Assembly: GCF_000478195.2 (NCBI RefSeq)
Contig: NZ_AUZM01000001.1
Span: forward strand, 124,001-188,000
DNA from: Lyngbya aestuarii BL J
Lineage (GTDB): Bacteria; Cyanobacteriota; Cyanobacteriia; Cyanobacteriales; Microcoleaceae
Direction: 5' to 3'
Length of the DNA: 64,000 nucleotides
Made by a program: the position numbers and the translations under genes
Part shown: positions 8,706 to 18,236 of the stretch, piece after piece
How the letters are laid out: each line of letters begins with the position of its first letter
Position numbering within the stretch: position 1 is the first letter of the stretch
Notes under the pieces: model-generated
Databases searched by the model: none
What the model was told of the DNA's origin: nothing
What the model saw: the letters and a program-made list of their open reading frames with translations, nothing else

Positions 8706-10139
8706 TTAGCGAGAATCAGTCGCACGATTGAGAAACTTTTCAGCCAGTTCTTCTAACTGTTTCAAGTTGAGTTTTCCTTGAACATTCCGAGGTAAAGACT
8801 CTACAGCTACCCAATATTTAGGCTGTTTAAACTTACTGAGTTTGTCTTGCAACGCGGTTTGCAAACTGGAGATAGAAACATCGGGAAAAGTAGGAACATA
8901 AACCGCAGTAATCACCTGTCCCCAATGAGAATCACATAAACCAATTACTCCTACATCCGCCACCAAACCCGTTGAACGAATCGCCCCTTCTACTTCCACC
9001 GGATACACATTTTCACCCCCAGTTAGAATTTTATAGCTATTTCGCCCTACAATTGTTAAATATCCCTGTTCATCGAGATAACCCAAATCATCAGATTTGA
9101 GCGTTTGCATTCTACATTTGGGATTGTATGTTTGACCATAATATCCTAACGTTAGAGAGTCTGCTTCTATCGAGATAATTCCCAGTTGATTGATACCCAA
9201 TTCTTGATTATTTTCAGTGTAGATTTTGATTTTAGCATGGGGTAAAACTTGACCATAACTGTTATTTCCTGCTAAAAACTCATCAGGTTTTAAAGTGGCA
9301 ATTTGAGCGGCTGTTTCTGTCATTCCATAGGTAGGAGCCAGTCGAATTTGATGCAATCTAGCCTGTTGTAATAATTCTAACCAAGCAGGCGCTCCCCCTA
9401 ACAAAACGGTTTTAAACTGCGACAGCCAACCAGGAGTTTGAGAGCGATTGAGAAGACGTTGGAGTTGAGTTGGAACAAGAGAAATGAAAAATTCTGAAGG
9501 ATTAAACTCAATCAATTCTCCGGTTTCTACCGCTTTAAACGGAAAAATTGCTAACCGTCCTCCCGTCGTAAAAGAACGCATAAATTGCATTAATCCACTG
9601 ACATGATATAATGGTAATGTACAAAAAGAATTGACTTTTTTTAAGTTAAAATACTGTTGAAATCCTTGCACCGAAGCCGTTAATGTTTCCCAAGTATGAA
9701 TCACAAACCGGAGATTTCCTGACGAACCGCCAGTGGGAATCATAATTGAGTTGGCAGGCGTCGGAATAACAGAATTAGTCTGAATGTAGGACGGGTTAAA
9801 TTCCTCTAAATTGCCGAAAATAACATCGGGATGAACGATTTTAAAAACCTGTTTCCATTCCGCTTTCACCCAGTTGGGGTTACACAAAAAAACCGGACAT
9901 TTGGCGACAACTGCGGCTAGAAACGTCGCTAAAAAAGCAATGGGTTCGGGTTCGGCGAGGATAATTTTCGGACGAACTCCCTGAGCGTTAATAAATTCGG
10001 TCAGGTCTTGAAGACGCTGTTGATAGATTTTATTAAACTCAAAGCTATTATATCCGATCAACCAATCATCGGTTCTCAAATTGATATAATTTTTAACATC
10101 AGTAGATGGGCAACTGATTTTCACTTGAAAAGATACCAC
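8706..10139 (-). CDS. menE: 2-succinylbenzoate-CoA ligase (MenE)
   Basis: Cytoplasmic adenylate-forming enzyme that activates o-succinylbenzoate with ATP and CoA, giving the substrate for MenB in phylloquinone synthesis. The ANL superfamily motifs are in order: phosphate loop PTGGSSG, aromatic/adenine motif PTYGMTETAAQ, GYLTIVGRNSYKILTGGENV with the hinge region, and near the C-terminus a lysine in NVQGKLN. At 477 residues it has the usual length. The start is a GTG at 10139, with no early alternative methionine. In cyanobacteria menE usually lies next to menC; here a CHAT/STAND cassette separates them. Confidence 0.92.
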   Translation of the reverse strand: MVSFQVKISCPSTDVKNYINLRTDDWLIGYNSFEFNKIYQQRLQDLTEFINAQGVRPKIILAEPEPIAFLATFLAAVVAKCPVFLCNPNWVKAEWKQVFKIVHPDVIFGNLEEFNPSYIQTNSVIPTPANSIMIPTGGSSGNLRFVIHTWETLTASVQGFQQYFNLKKVNSFCTLPLYHVSGLMQFMRSFTTGGRLAIFPFKAVETGELIEFNPSEFFISLVPTQLQRLLNRSQTPGWLSQFKTVLLGGAPAWLELLQQARLHQIRLAPTYGMTETAAQIATLKPDEFLAGNNSYGQVLPHAKIKIYTENNQELGINQLGIISIEADSLTLGYYGQTYNPKCRMQTLKSDDLGYLDEQGYLTIVGRNSYKILTGGENVYPVEVEGAIRSTGLVADVGVIGLCDSHWGQVITAVYVPTFPDVSISSLQTALQDKLSKFKQPKYWVAVESLPRNVQGKLNLKQLEELAEKFLNRATDSR

Positions 10140-10477
10140 GCTAATTTTTAACTCTAATCTTCCTGTCTGTAACTTTATCAGATAACTTTATCAGAAAAAC
10201 GATAAAAAAGTTCGGGGAATTCCCCCAAGTTGAACGACCCTATAAAATCGCCAAATCAAGATAAAAAGGTATTTTCAGCAGTTGAACACAGTCGCTTGCT
10301 TCGGGGCTGTTATTGCATCTATTTTGGAGATGGGCAGACATCTAAACATAAAGAGTTAATGAGATTCGTCTTGAACTCATTAGACATCCCTTAATATTGG
10401 AGGAAAAATCGAGTTAGATTACCAATACTCAGCAACGTCTATCCCAAGCCCTCTATTTAACTCTGTGCATCTAACCT
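10140..10477. other. Intergenic region between menE and the CHAT cassette
   Basis: A 338-base divergent spacer that should hold the menE promoter (minus strand) and the cassette promoter (plus strand). I see a perfect 12-bp palindrome, GGGGAATTCCCC, near 10215, and no open frame, tRNA or terminal inverted repeat. It is one of the two junctions of the inserted cassette. Confidence 0.6.
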
Positions 10478-11098
10478 ATGAAAACTATCTTAATTCTCTC
10501 GGCTAATCCCGCAGATACAAGCCGTTTACGTTTGGATACAGAAGTCAGGGAAATTCAACAAACTCTCAGACAATCACATCACAGAGACGAATTTACTGTG
10601 ATTCCAATGGGAGCGGTTCGGATTGATGATTTACAACAAACACTCTATGATCATCATCCCACCATTGTACACTTTTCGGGTCATGGTTCGGGAAATAATA
10701 GGTTAATTTTAGAAGACAATTCGGGTCGAAGCGTATTGGTGAGTGAGAAAGCACTAGCCCGATTATTTAAAGGGTTTCAAACAAAAGTTGAATGTGTTTT
10801 GTTAAACGCTTGTTATAGTGAAATTCAAGCCAAAGCCATTCATCAACATATTGATTGTGTTATCGGGATGAATCAAGCGATAGGAGACGAAGCCGCGATT
10901 AAATTTGCAGTCGGTTTTTATCGGGCGTTGGGGGCGGGAGAACCCTATGATAATTGTTTTGAATCGGGTCAAACTTTAATTGATTTAAACGCTATTTCTG
11001 AAGTTGATAAACCTCAAATTAAATATCGAGACAGAACGCAAAATTTAGCCATGAGTTCTAATCAGGAATCTAACAAAGCGATACCATCTCCTCAATAA
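10478..11098 (+). CDS. CHAT-domain caspase-like protease
   Basis: A 206-residue protein that is mostly a CHAT (caspase HetF-associated) domain. The catalytic dyad is visible: H69 in VHFSGHGSG and C112 in LLNACYSE, followed by the IGMNQAIGDEAAIKFAVGFY-type segment (positions about 129-148) that closes the fold. The N-terminal ILILSANPADTSRLRLDTE is the usual beginning of cyanobacterial short CHAT proteins. CHAT proteases are effectors in bacterial NTPase-based conflict systems. Here the next genes are a small protein and a STAND NTPase, so it is most likely the protease arm of one system. It appears intact, unlike its two neighbours. Confidence 0.88.
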   Translation: MKTILILSANPADTSRLRLDTEVREIQQTLRQSHHRDEFTVIPMGAVRIDDLQQTLYDHHPTIVHFSGHGSGNNRLILEDNSGRSVLVSEKALARLFKGFQTKVECVLLNACYSEIQAKAIHQHIDCVIGMNQAIGDEAAIKFAVGFYRALGAGEPYDNCFESGQTLIDLNAISEVDKPQIKYRDRTQNLAMSSNQESNKAIPSPQ

Positions 11099-11110
11099 AA
11101 TCCTGCTACT

Positions 11111-11506
11111 ATGAACAAATCTCAATCTTTTGGTAACATAACCATTAGTGGAAATAGTGGAACCCATAATCAAGGTTTTCAAGCAATCAATACGGTAGAT
11201 TCTGAGGTTAATCTTGATCAAAGCTATACCCAAACCGTCGGAGAAAGTTCTAAGTTATAAACAGCATTAAATGAACTGCAAAAGCTGAAACAGGAAATTT
11301 CTGCAACAAATGCACTCAACTCTATTCAGAAAAAACAAGCAGAGTTACCTGTTGAAATGATAGAAACAGAACTCAAGAAACCGCAACCCGACAAAGGTTT
11401 AATAGATGAAGCAGTTGAGGCACTTAAAAAAGGATTAGAAGGTGTTGAAACCCTGGCTGAACCTGTGATGAAAGTGGCGGCAATTTTAGCAGGGGTTTGG
11501 ATTTAA
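11111..11506 (+). pseudogene. Small CHAT-cassette protein interrupted by an in-frame TAA
   Basis: An ATG at 11111 opens a 132-codon frame broken by one TAA at 11258-11260 (codon 50). The frame then continues to a TAA at 11504-11506. The first part has the motif NKSQSFGNITISGN followed by an Asn/Thr-rich stretch. The second part is helical (NELQKLKQEI) and ends with a hydrophobic helix (VMKVAAILAGVWI). The stop could come from a CAA glutamine codon by one base change. Either the gene is newly inactivated or only a 49-residue motif peptide is made. The same 14-residue motif opens the next gene, suggesting that the two products interact. No named family recognised. Confidence 0.7.
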
Positions 11507-11637
11507 CGCCCCCCAGCCCCCAATTCTGGGGGAGTAAAATACAGCACTATAAAAGTTTTACGAATTCGCAAATAGTATCAGAATTGGGAGTATTAACTCA
11601 AAGTCCCCCATTATTGGGGGATTTAGGGGGCGAGGAT
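11507..11637. repeat. GC-rich imperfect inverted-repeat element between the cassette genes
   Basis: The left part (CGCCCCCCAGCCCCCAATT, then CTGGGGGAGT) and the right part (AGTCCCCCATTATTGGGGGA, then TTTAGGGGGCG) are imperfect reverse complements, each also hairpin-forming, around an AT-rich core of about 70 bases. It resembles the small palindromic dispersed elements of cyanobacterial intergenic DNA and encodes nothing. Confidence 0.65.
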
Positions 11638-11671
11638 TTAGGTTTAACAATAAACTGTATATCTGGAGTAA

Positions 11672-14308
11672 ATGATGAGTGAAGAAACAAACGATAAACC
11701 GCTCTTAAATAAAAGTCAGAGTGCAGGAGATGTAACAATTTCAGGCAATGAAGATCCGCTTGTGAACTTCGTGAATACAACGGAGGGAACCACAAGTATT
11801 AATCAATCTCGGACTATTATCTACAACTATTTTTATGAAAAACGCACCGTTACCACATCCACCGAAGATGATCTCGATGATAACTTAATCTGTCCCTATC
11901 AAGGCTTGTATCATTTTAATCCAGAAAATTCTGAATATTTCTTTGGGCGAGAGGTCTTTGTTGAAGAACTCTATCAATATACCGAAACCCGCAATTTTAT
12001 TCCGGTGTTGGGTGCGTCTGGGAGCGGTAAATCTTCGGTCATTTTAGCGGGATTGGTGCCGAAATTAGTCGAAGCCGGACGCTGGCAATTTACCCATTTT
12101 CGACCGGGAAACGAGCCATTTCTTGCCCTCGCACAAGCATTAGTTCCGCTCTATGAACCCAACCTTGAGAAAACAGAACTCATTGCACAAGCTCGTAAAT
12201 TATCAGGATATTTTCAAGATAATACAGTTCCTTGATCGGATGTTTTTTCAACTATTCAACAGAATAATCATCAAAATCGTACTTTATTAATTGCCGACCA
12301 ATTTGAGGAAGTTTACACCCTTTGTAACGACGAAAAAATCCGACGAAATTTTCTAGATTTACTCTTAAATACTTTTAAAACTCTTGCCGAACAATCTTCT
12401 TTATCTACTGTCTTAGTTGCCACGATGCGGGCGGATTTTCTTGGAAATGCGCTGTCTTATCGACCTTTAGCTGATGTATTGCAACAAGGTAATATTATGT
12501 TAGGGCCGATGAATGAAAATGAACTGCGAGATATTGTTGAAAAACCCGCGCAAAAATTGGGGGTGAGTTTTGAAGGCGGACTGGTTGAACGCATTCTCAA
12601 AGATGTGGATAAAAATCCAGGAAATTTACCCCTATTAGAATTTGCCCTAACCGAACTTTGGAAAAAACGAAACGGCAAACAATTAACTCATAAAGCTTAT
12701 GAAGAAATTGGGGAAGTTGACGGCGCATTAACTCGCTACGCTGACGATAAATTTAGTAAACTAAAAGTAGAAGAAAAAGAACAAGTTCGGCGAATCTTTG
12801 TGCAGTTAGTACAACCCGGTGCGGGAACCGAAGACACCCGACGAGTGGCAACAAAAGCAGATGTAAACGAGCCAAATTGGAATTTGGTAAAAAAATTAGC
12901 AGATGAGCGGTTAGTTGTTACCAGTCGCACGGTTATCGCCCGTGAAACAACAGAAAATTCCCAACCCCAACCGGACAATATCAAAGAACAGGAAACCGTC
13001 GAAGTCGTCCACGAAGCGTTAATAAAAAACTGGGGTCAACTCAGACAATGGATGGAAACCGACCGAGAATTTAGAACCTGGCAAGAACGACTGCGGGAGT
13101 CCGAACGTCAGTGGGAAGAAATGAACCGAGATAATGGGTTATTGTTGCGGGGGGCGGCGCTGCTTCTGGCTTCCGAACAACTCAAAAAACGGGGTGATGA
13201 ACTGTCTCAAAACGAACGAAAATTTATTCAAAAAAGTCAGAAATATAAACAACGTCAACATCAACGCACTATCGGCTTTTTGACCGCAAGTTTTGTAACC
13301 ATTTCTGGAGTAGCAGCAGTAGCAGTATGGCAGTGGCGAGAAGCAAATATCAGCAAGGAAAACGCACTTATTGGGGAAAACAATGCTAATTTCAGAGCCG
13401 AAATAGCAACCTTAGAACCTCGCTTAAATTCTAGCTTGGCTGTGCAGATGGATGTTATCAAACTCAATCAAAAATTGCAGCAACGGGCAATAGCAACAAC
13501 ATCAGATATCGAGATACAAGGTGCAGACTTGCTGCGACAAATCGTTGACTGGTCGGGACATAAAGAAATCAACAGCCTCAAAGGGCATGAGAGTCCTGTC
13601 AACAGTGTGGCATTCAGCAGAGACGGGGATATGATCGCCTCTGGGAGTGATGACAAGACGGTGAAACTGTGGAACTTTAACCGAGATGAACTCCTCAAAC
13701 ACGCTTGCAGTTGGATGAGTGACTACCTGAAAAATAACCCGAATGTCACCGAAGATGAACGTCGCTTTTGTGAAGTGGAAGCTTCGGCAACCGCTTTGTT
13801 TTTGCAGGGTGAACATCAAGCCGCACAGGGTAAAATTGATGAAGCGGTTTCTCAGTTTAAAGAAGCGGTTAAACTTGACCCCAAGTATAGTTTAGATTGG
13901 GCAGCAGCGAGTTTTGTTAGAAGTGGAAATTTGTTAGTAAGAGTTTATAAATTTGATGAAGCAATTGCAGCTTTTAATCAAGCTCAAGAATTTGATTCTA
14001 ATATTGAAATTACAGCTTCAGATTGGAATAAACTGTGTTGGCAAGGAAGCGTTAATAAACAAGCTGAGAAGGTGATGTTTGCTTGTAATAAAGCCGTTGA
14101 ACTCGCCCCTGAGAATGGATGGATTTATAGTAGTCGGGGTTTAGCTAGGGCGTTAACGGGTGATTTTAATGGCGCTGTTGAGGACTTTGAAATGTTCGTT
14201 CAGTTGGGGGGAAATGAGGAGGAAAAAGCACTGCGAAACGGTTGGATAGAGTCTCTGAAAAAGAATGAAAATCCGTTTACCGATGAGATATTGGAAGGGT
14301 TGCGTTGA
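11672..14308 (+). pseudogene. STAND/NACHT-like NTPase with one WD40 repeat and TPRs, interrupted by an in-frame TGA
   Basis: An 879-codon gene split by a single TGA at 12233-12235; both parts share one frame. Part 1 (187 residues) has the N-terminal motif NKSQSAGDVTISGN, then YQGLYHFNPENSEYFFGRE and Walker A (GASGSGKSSV). After the stop come Walker B (LLIADQFEEVY), an arginine motif (MRADFLGNAL) and the winged-helix region (LPLLEFALTELW), then one hydrophobic helix (near 13280), a single WD40 repeat (SVAFSRDGDMIASGSDD) and TPR-like repeats. This is the cyanobacterial nSTAND-WD40 type, but the propeller is reduced to one blade. The stop probably arose from a TGG tryptophan codon. Separation of Walker A from Walker B should abolish ATP hydrolysis unless the stop is read through. 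The second half could restart at an internal ATG (12425 or later), but without the P-loop. Confidence 0.8.
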
Positions 14309-14405
14309 CCTCTCCCCCAACCCCTCTCCTACGAGGCGAGGGGAGTAGAAGGCGAGGGGAGTTCAAAAGTCGCCTCCTCCTTTTAGGGGGAGGTTGGTGG
14401 GGGTA
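14309..14405. repeat. GC-rich dispersed repeat (CCTCTCCCCCAACCCC family)
   Basis: The sequence CCTCTCCCCCAACCCCTCTC, followed by CTACGAGGCGAGGGGAG, fills the gap between the STAND gene and menC and ends in GGGGGAGGTTGGTGGGGG, a rough reverse complement of its start. The same unit recurs at 58495-58620. It is a dispersed non-coding element of this genome and may also end transcription between the convergent genes. Confidence 0.75.
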
Positions 14406-14408
14406 AAA

Positions 14409-15344
14409 TTACCAATGTTCGACGCCAAAACCAACCGCACGTTTGGGATGAGAAAGTTCAGCAGCCAAATTCAAAGCCGCACGTCTACCCACCGCCGTTT
14501 CAAACACCGATGAAAATACCGCATCAATTTGATTTTCACGGCACAACTTTCGCAGTTTTCGCGGAGAACCCACAATAGCGGGTTTTATCACAAAAATACC
14601 CCGCCAACCCCGTTGATAACAGTCTCGAATTTGGGATAAAGTTGCAACAGATTCATCCAACGCGATAGAAGTCAAATACTGCCGACTCAACGCCAACATT
14701 TCATCAAACTGTTCGATGGATAAAGGTTGTTCTAGATATTCAATTTTGAGAATATCAGATTTTATTTCATCGCAAACCGATAACCATTTGTTCGCCTCCT
14801 CCCAACTGAGTCCCCCGTTCGCATCCAACCGCAAATTAACCCATTCTGTCTTATCCGTTTCCGAGTTAATTGTGGTTAATATCAGTTCGGTTAACTGTTG
14901 AAAAAGTTGTAGTTCTTCAGAAATTGGATGAACCGCGATTTTCCATTTAAACGTTCTAAACCCTTGCTGAAATAGCGTTGGAAAAACTGGTAACGCCGCG
15001 TTTCCAGACGGTAAAAGTCCGCTAAATTTAAGTTTGCTTAAAAACTCGCTGTTTTCTTCCAAAGCCGACTCAAACCCAAACTGACAAGCCGGAAAGTTAT
15101 CAGGAATTTCGATAATATCTTCTAACGTTAACGTTTGGGGAAGTTGCTGACAAAACTCCAACGCCTGTCCCAACGTTTCCGAACCAAACCAACTCAACGG
15201 TGCAATTTCACCATCACCTTTTTTTCCTTGTTTGTCGGTAAGCTGAAGAATAATTCCCTCCCGTTTCTCCCAAATTCCGTGATGGGTTTTCAACGGTTGT
15301 TTGAACGGACGAGAATAGGGAGAAAATTGAAACCGATAAACCAT
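14409..15344 (-). CDS. menC: o-Succinylbenzoate synthase (MenC)
   Basis: Enolase-superfamily enzyme that dehydrates SHCHC to o-succinylbenzoate in phylloquinone synthesis (cytoplasm). All active-site residues are visible: the K-x-K pair K133/K135 (FKWKIAV), metal ligands D174 (LRLDANGG), E205 (EYLEQPL) and D230 (ALDESV), and K254 (FVIKPAIVG). At 311 residues it has the normal length. Its ATG at 15344 directly abuts the menH stop codon (no gap), so the two are surely co-transcribed, with menH first. Confidence 0.94.
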   Translation of the reverse strand: MVYRFQFSPYSRPFKQPLKTHHGIWEKREGIILQLTDKQGKKGDGEIAPLSWFGSETLGQALEFCQQLPQTLTLEDIIEIPDNFPACQFGFESALEENSEFLSKLKFSGLLPSGNAALPVFPTLFQQGFRTFKWKIAVHPISEELQLFQQLTELILTTINSETDKTEWVNLRLDANGGLSWEEANKWLSVCDEIKSDILKIEYLEQPLSIEQFDEMLALSRQYLTSIALDESVATLSQIRDCYQRGWRGIFVIKPAIVGSPRKLRKLCRENQIDAVFSSVFETAVGRRAALNLAAELSHPKRAVGFGVEHW

Positions 15345-16142
15345 TTAACTTAACAAAAACCCTTGCACAACTTCCACCCACCGTTGGGGATTTTCTACAT
15401 GAATATTATGACCGCAACCGGGAACAATTTCAAGCGTTGCAGTCGAACAAATATTAGCCATTTCGCGATTAATTTTGATAAACTTTTCGTCCAACTCCCC
15501 CGCCAACAATAAAAGCGGTATTTCCGACGTTGATAGTTTATCCCAAAGCGGGGGCTGATTTCCCGTTCCCATCCATCGCAAAGATTTCGCTAATTCGGTT
15601 GAATTATTTTGCAGGCGTCGTGCTAAAATAGTATTAAAGTTGGGATGAGTTTTAAACGTTTTAAATAACGGCTTGTCGTACCAACAGGTTAAAAATTCTT
15701 CTAAGTTTAATTCTTCCAGTTCTTCAGCGAGTTGAAGATCGGATAGATAACGTTCAGTTCGTTCTTTCTCGGTTTTTAATCCCGGAGAAGCAGATTCTAA
15801 AATAACTTTTTGAAAATATTGGGAATAATTTAAAGCCAAATAAAGCGCCAACCGTCCCCCCATCGAATAACCAACGAGAAAACACCGTTTAATGTTCAAT
15901 TCTTCCAGCCAGCAAATTAAACCGTTAGCCGTATTTTCTAGGCTGTAAAATTCATCAGTTCCGTTAACTTGGGTGTTTCCGTGTCCCGGTAAATCAACCG
16001 CCAAACAATTAAATTTTTCTGATAAAAGGGAAATGACCGCGTTAAAATCCTTGCCATTTCCCATAAATCCATGTAAAAACAAGAGAATTGGTAAGCTGGT
16101 GTTTTCCGTGCGAAAATAGTGAAAGTTATAAGTTTGTATCAT
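15345..16142 (-). CDS. menH: SHCHC synthase (MenH), alpha/beta hydrolase
   Basis: An alpha/beta-hydrolase-fold lyase of 265 residues that removes pyruvate from SEPHCHC to give SHCHC, the MenC substrate. The triad is visible: S93 in VGYSMGG, an aspartate in LAGELDEKF and a histidine in GCGHNIHVENP, with the oxyanion loop LFLHGFMGNGKDF. Hydrolases of this fold are hard to tell apart by sequence alone; the direct fusion-like spacing with menC makes MenH by far the best call. ATG start at 16142. Confidence 0.9.
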   Translation of the reverse strand: MIQTYNFHYFRTENTSLPILLFLHGFMGNGKDFNAVISLLSEKFNCLAVDLPGHGNTQVNGTDEFYSLENTANGLICWLEELNIKRCFLVGYSMGGRLALYLALNYSQYFQKVILESASPGLKTEKERTERYLSDLQLAEELEELNLEEFLTCWYDKPLFKTFKTHPNFNTILARRLQNNSTELAKSLRWMGTGNQPPLWDKLSTSEIPLLLLAGELDEKFIKINREMANICSTATLEIVPGCGHNIHVENPQRWVEVVQGFLLS

Positions 16143-16180
16143 CTACACCGAGTATTTATGAAGCTGAAACTCCACAGAAA

Positions 16181-16369
16181 TCAATCATAAATCCAGTGCA
16201 AAAAAGGAACAGCCGCCGCACAAAATGCCATAAAAACAAATAAACCTCCTAACATCCCAAATAAGAAAAATTCTTCGCCTCGTTCTTTTGCCAATTTAAC
16301 GATCAGATAGCTATAACCATAGCAGACGAGAAAGAAAATAACCGTGAAAGCTGTGAAGTAATATGCCAT
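16181..16369 (-). CDS. Small two-helix membrane protein, unknown
   Basis: A 62-residue protein with two hydrophobic helices (AFTVIFFLVCYGYSYLIV near the N-terminus; GMLGGLFVFMAFCAAAVPFL in the second half) joined by a charged KLAKERGEEF loop. It lies 38 bases upstream of menH on the same strand and could share its transcript. I do not recognise the family. Confidence 0.65.
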   Translation of the reverse strand: MAYYFTAFTVIFFLVCYGYSYLIVKLAKERGEEFFLFGMLGGLFVFMAFCAAAVPFLHWIYD

Positions 16370-16604
16370 AAGTTAGATCACCACAAACTTGTCTGAAAAC
16401 GTTTTCAATTCAGCTTTAATTTTTCCCACTGACTTGAGACGTTTCATTTTCTATTGTAACGAAATTTCAAAAAAAATGATGCTACAAAAGGTGAATAATA
16501 TTAAACTATTATAATTTTTTTACAAAAGTTTGTATCACACCTTTGTCTATCGAATAACCGGAGATTTAGGAGAAATGCCTGTTCTCCTTTATTTAAGGTT
16601 TCTA

Positions 16605-18104
16605 TTAAGCAGAACCACTTCCGAGAATATATAAACTCAATAATGTGCCGCTATTCCACAAACAATGCAACAACATAGATGATAACAAATTTCGCGATCG
16701 CGTATAGACAAACCCCAAAACAATTCCTAAAGTCATTAACGGAATGATTTCAGAAATATTCATGTGGGCGACAGCAAAAAATAAACTACTCAGTAAAATT
16801 GCACTCCCCATCGACATATATCGAGTCAGAGACGGGAGTAAAAACCCGCGAAACATAATCTCCTCAAACACAGGTGCCGCAATAGAAGCCGTTACAAAAA
16901 AGATGATCAAAGCAACCGGATCTCGATTTTCCAAAGCAATCGGTAAAAGCGGATTACTTCCCCCCTGTCCATTCCATAATTGTTGGTTAATTAAAGAGAC
17001 TAAAATCACCAAAGGAAGTGCAGAAACATAACCGCCTAACCCCCAAAAAAACCAGTTTTTCTTCCAATCAACATTAAACCATCCTTCAGGTAATGGGAAA
17101 AAAGGTTTCAAAGAGAAAAATAAAACCGAGAATCCACCCGCCATCAAAAACCCATAATTTGCCCAGACATAAAAGGCTTTGCTGCGAACATCAAAACTCG
17201 CCGGACTGAGATTTAAGAAGTTAAAGATTAAACCTAATGTTAGGGGGACAACTAATTGTCCAACTAAGAAAAATCCCACAACAAATACCTGAATCATTGT
17301 TTCTGCATCCCAAGGCGTTAACCAAGTGACATCAGTATTTTTAGCCAGAATAGATTCTTTTCCCTTCAATAGCAATTGAATCCCTAAAACCACCAACAAA
17401 ATCACACCCGTAAGCAATCCAATTCCTGGAATTGCACTGATAATTATAAGTTTAATTAATGCTTGTTCAGCAATTTGTTGTTCTTTTGCTTGCAGTGCTT
17501 GTAAATCTTCTTGCCGTTCTTGAAGTTCATAAAGCCGAGACAACGCTTGATAACTAAACCAGCCTTCTAAGTTGTTTTCTAGAGTGGATTCAGCCTCCGG
17601 TAAAATCTTCGCTGGATCGCTCCAAATTCCCCGTAAAACTTGAGCAATTTTAATCTGTTGTTGAGTCTTAGAAGATTGATTCGATTCAATAAAAGTCTGC
17701 CAAGTGTTTAATGCTTTTTCTGTTTTTCCTTGTTCAACTTGTAAAATTCCAATGCGTATTTCTAACTCATCCTGTAATTTTTCTAACTGATTAATGGATG
17801 TAGAATCCGGTTCTAAGGTTTGAATTCGTTCGAGATTATCTTGCGCCGCTTCTTGTAAATTTTCATATTGTTTTAATGCAGATTTGGGAGCATTTTCACC
17901 AATTAAATTAGTTTTCAGCGTGTTAAAATCTTGTTTAAACTCTGGATCAGATTGCCATTCTGTTGCGTGAAGAATAAGATTGGTTTGATAGAGTTCTAGA
18001 CGGCTTTGAATTTGCGGTTGAGTAATACTATCAATTAATGAACTCCCCACCAGTATAATCGTCAGTAATGTCAGAATCCCTAAAATAATTCGCTTCGGTG
18101 TCAT
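16605..18104 (-). CDS. CPBP-family (Rce1/CAAX-type) intramembrane metalloprotease
   Basis: About 499 residues. The N-terminal half is one membrane anchor plus a Gln/Glu-rich helical extracytoplasmic-type region (about 30-215). The C-terminal half has about eight membrane helices carrying the CPBP motifs: EEIMFRG (catalytic EExxxR), FAVAHMN (His) and LLHCLWN (His/Asn). Cyanobacteria have many such proteases with unknown substrates. The frame opens at a TTG at 18116, but GGGAG lies 5 nt upstream of the ATG at 18104, so I prefer that start. Confidence 0.88.
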   Translation of the reverse strand: MTPKRIILGILTLLTIILVGSSLIDSITQPQIQSRLELYQTNLILHATEWQSDPEFKQDFNTLKTNLIGENAPKSALKQYENLQEAAQDNLERIQTLEPDSTSINQLEKLQDELEIRIGILQVEQGKTEKALNTWQTFIESNQSSKTQQQIKIAQVLRGIWSDPAKILPEAESTLENNLEGWFSYQALSRLYELQERQEDLQALQAKEQQIAEQALIKLIIISAIPGIGLLTGVILLVVLGIQLLLKGKESILAKNTDVTWLTPWDAETMIQVFVVGFFLVGQLVVPLTLGLIFNFLNLSPASFDVRSKAFYVWANYGFLMAGGFSVLFFSLKPFFPLPEGWFNVDWKKNWFFWGLGGYVSALPLVILVSLINQQLWNGQGGSNPLLPIALENRDPVALIIFFVTASIAAPVFEEIMFRGFLLPSLTRYMSMGSAILLSSLFFAVAHMNISEIIPLMTLGIVLGFVYTRSRNLLSSMLLHCLWNSGTLLSLYILGSGSA

Positions 18105-18236
18105 TGAGTCTCCCAAGAATCTTCAAGTTCACAAAGACATTTATTATAACAAATTTTATGCTTCTTTATTATAAGCTATATTAGCCCTCGAATCGACATC
18201 TAAACTTCTCTTAATTGAATCCTTGTGTGAATTGCT

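Noticed and set aside
12233-12235. Selenocysteine or other programmed recoding at the TGA
   Set aside because: No SECIS-like hairpin was noticed, the site lies outside any active-site motif, and a second stop of a different type (TAA) affects the neighbouring gene.
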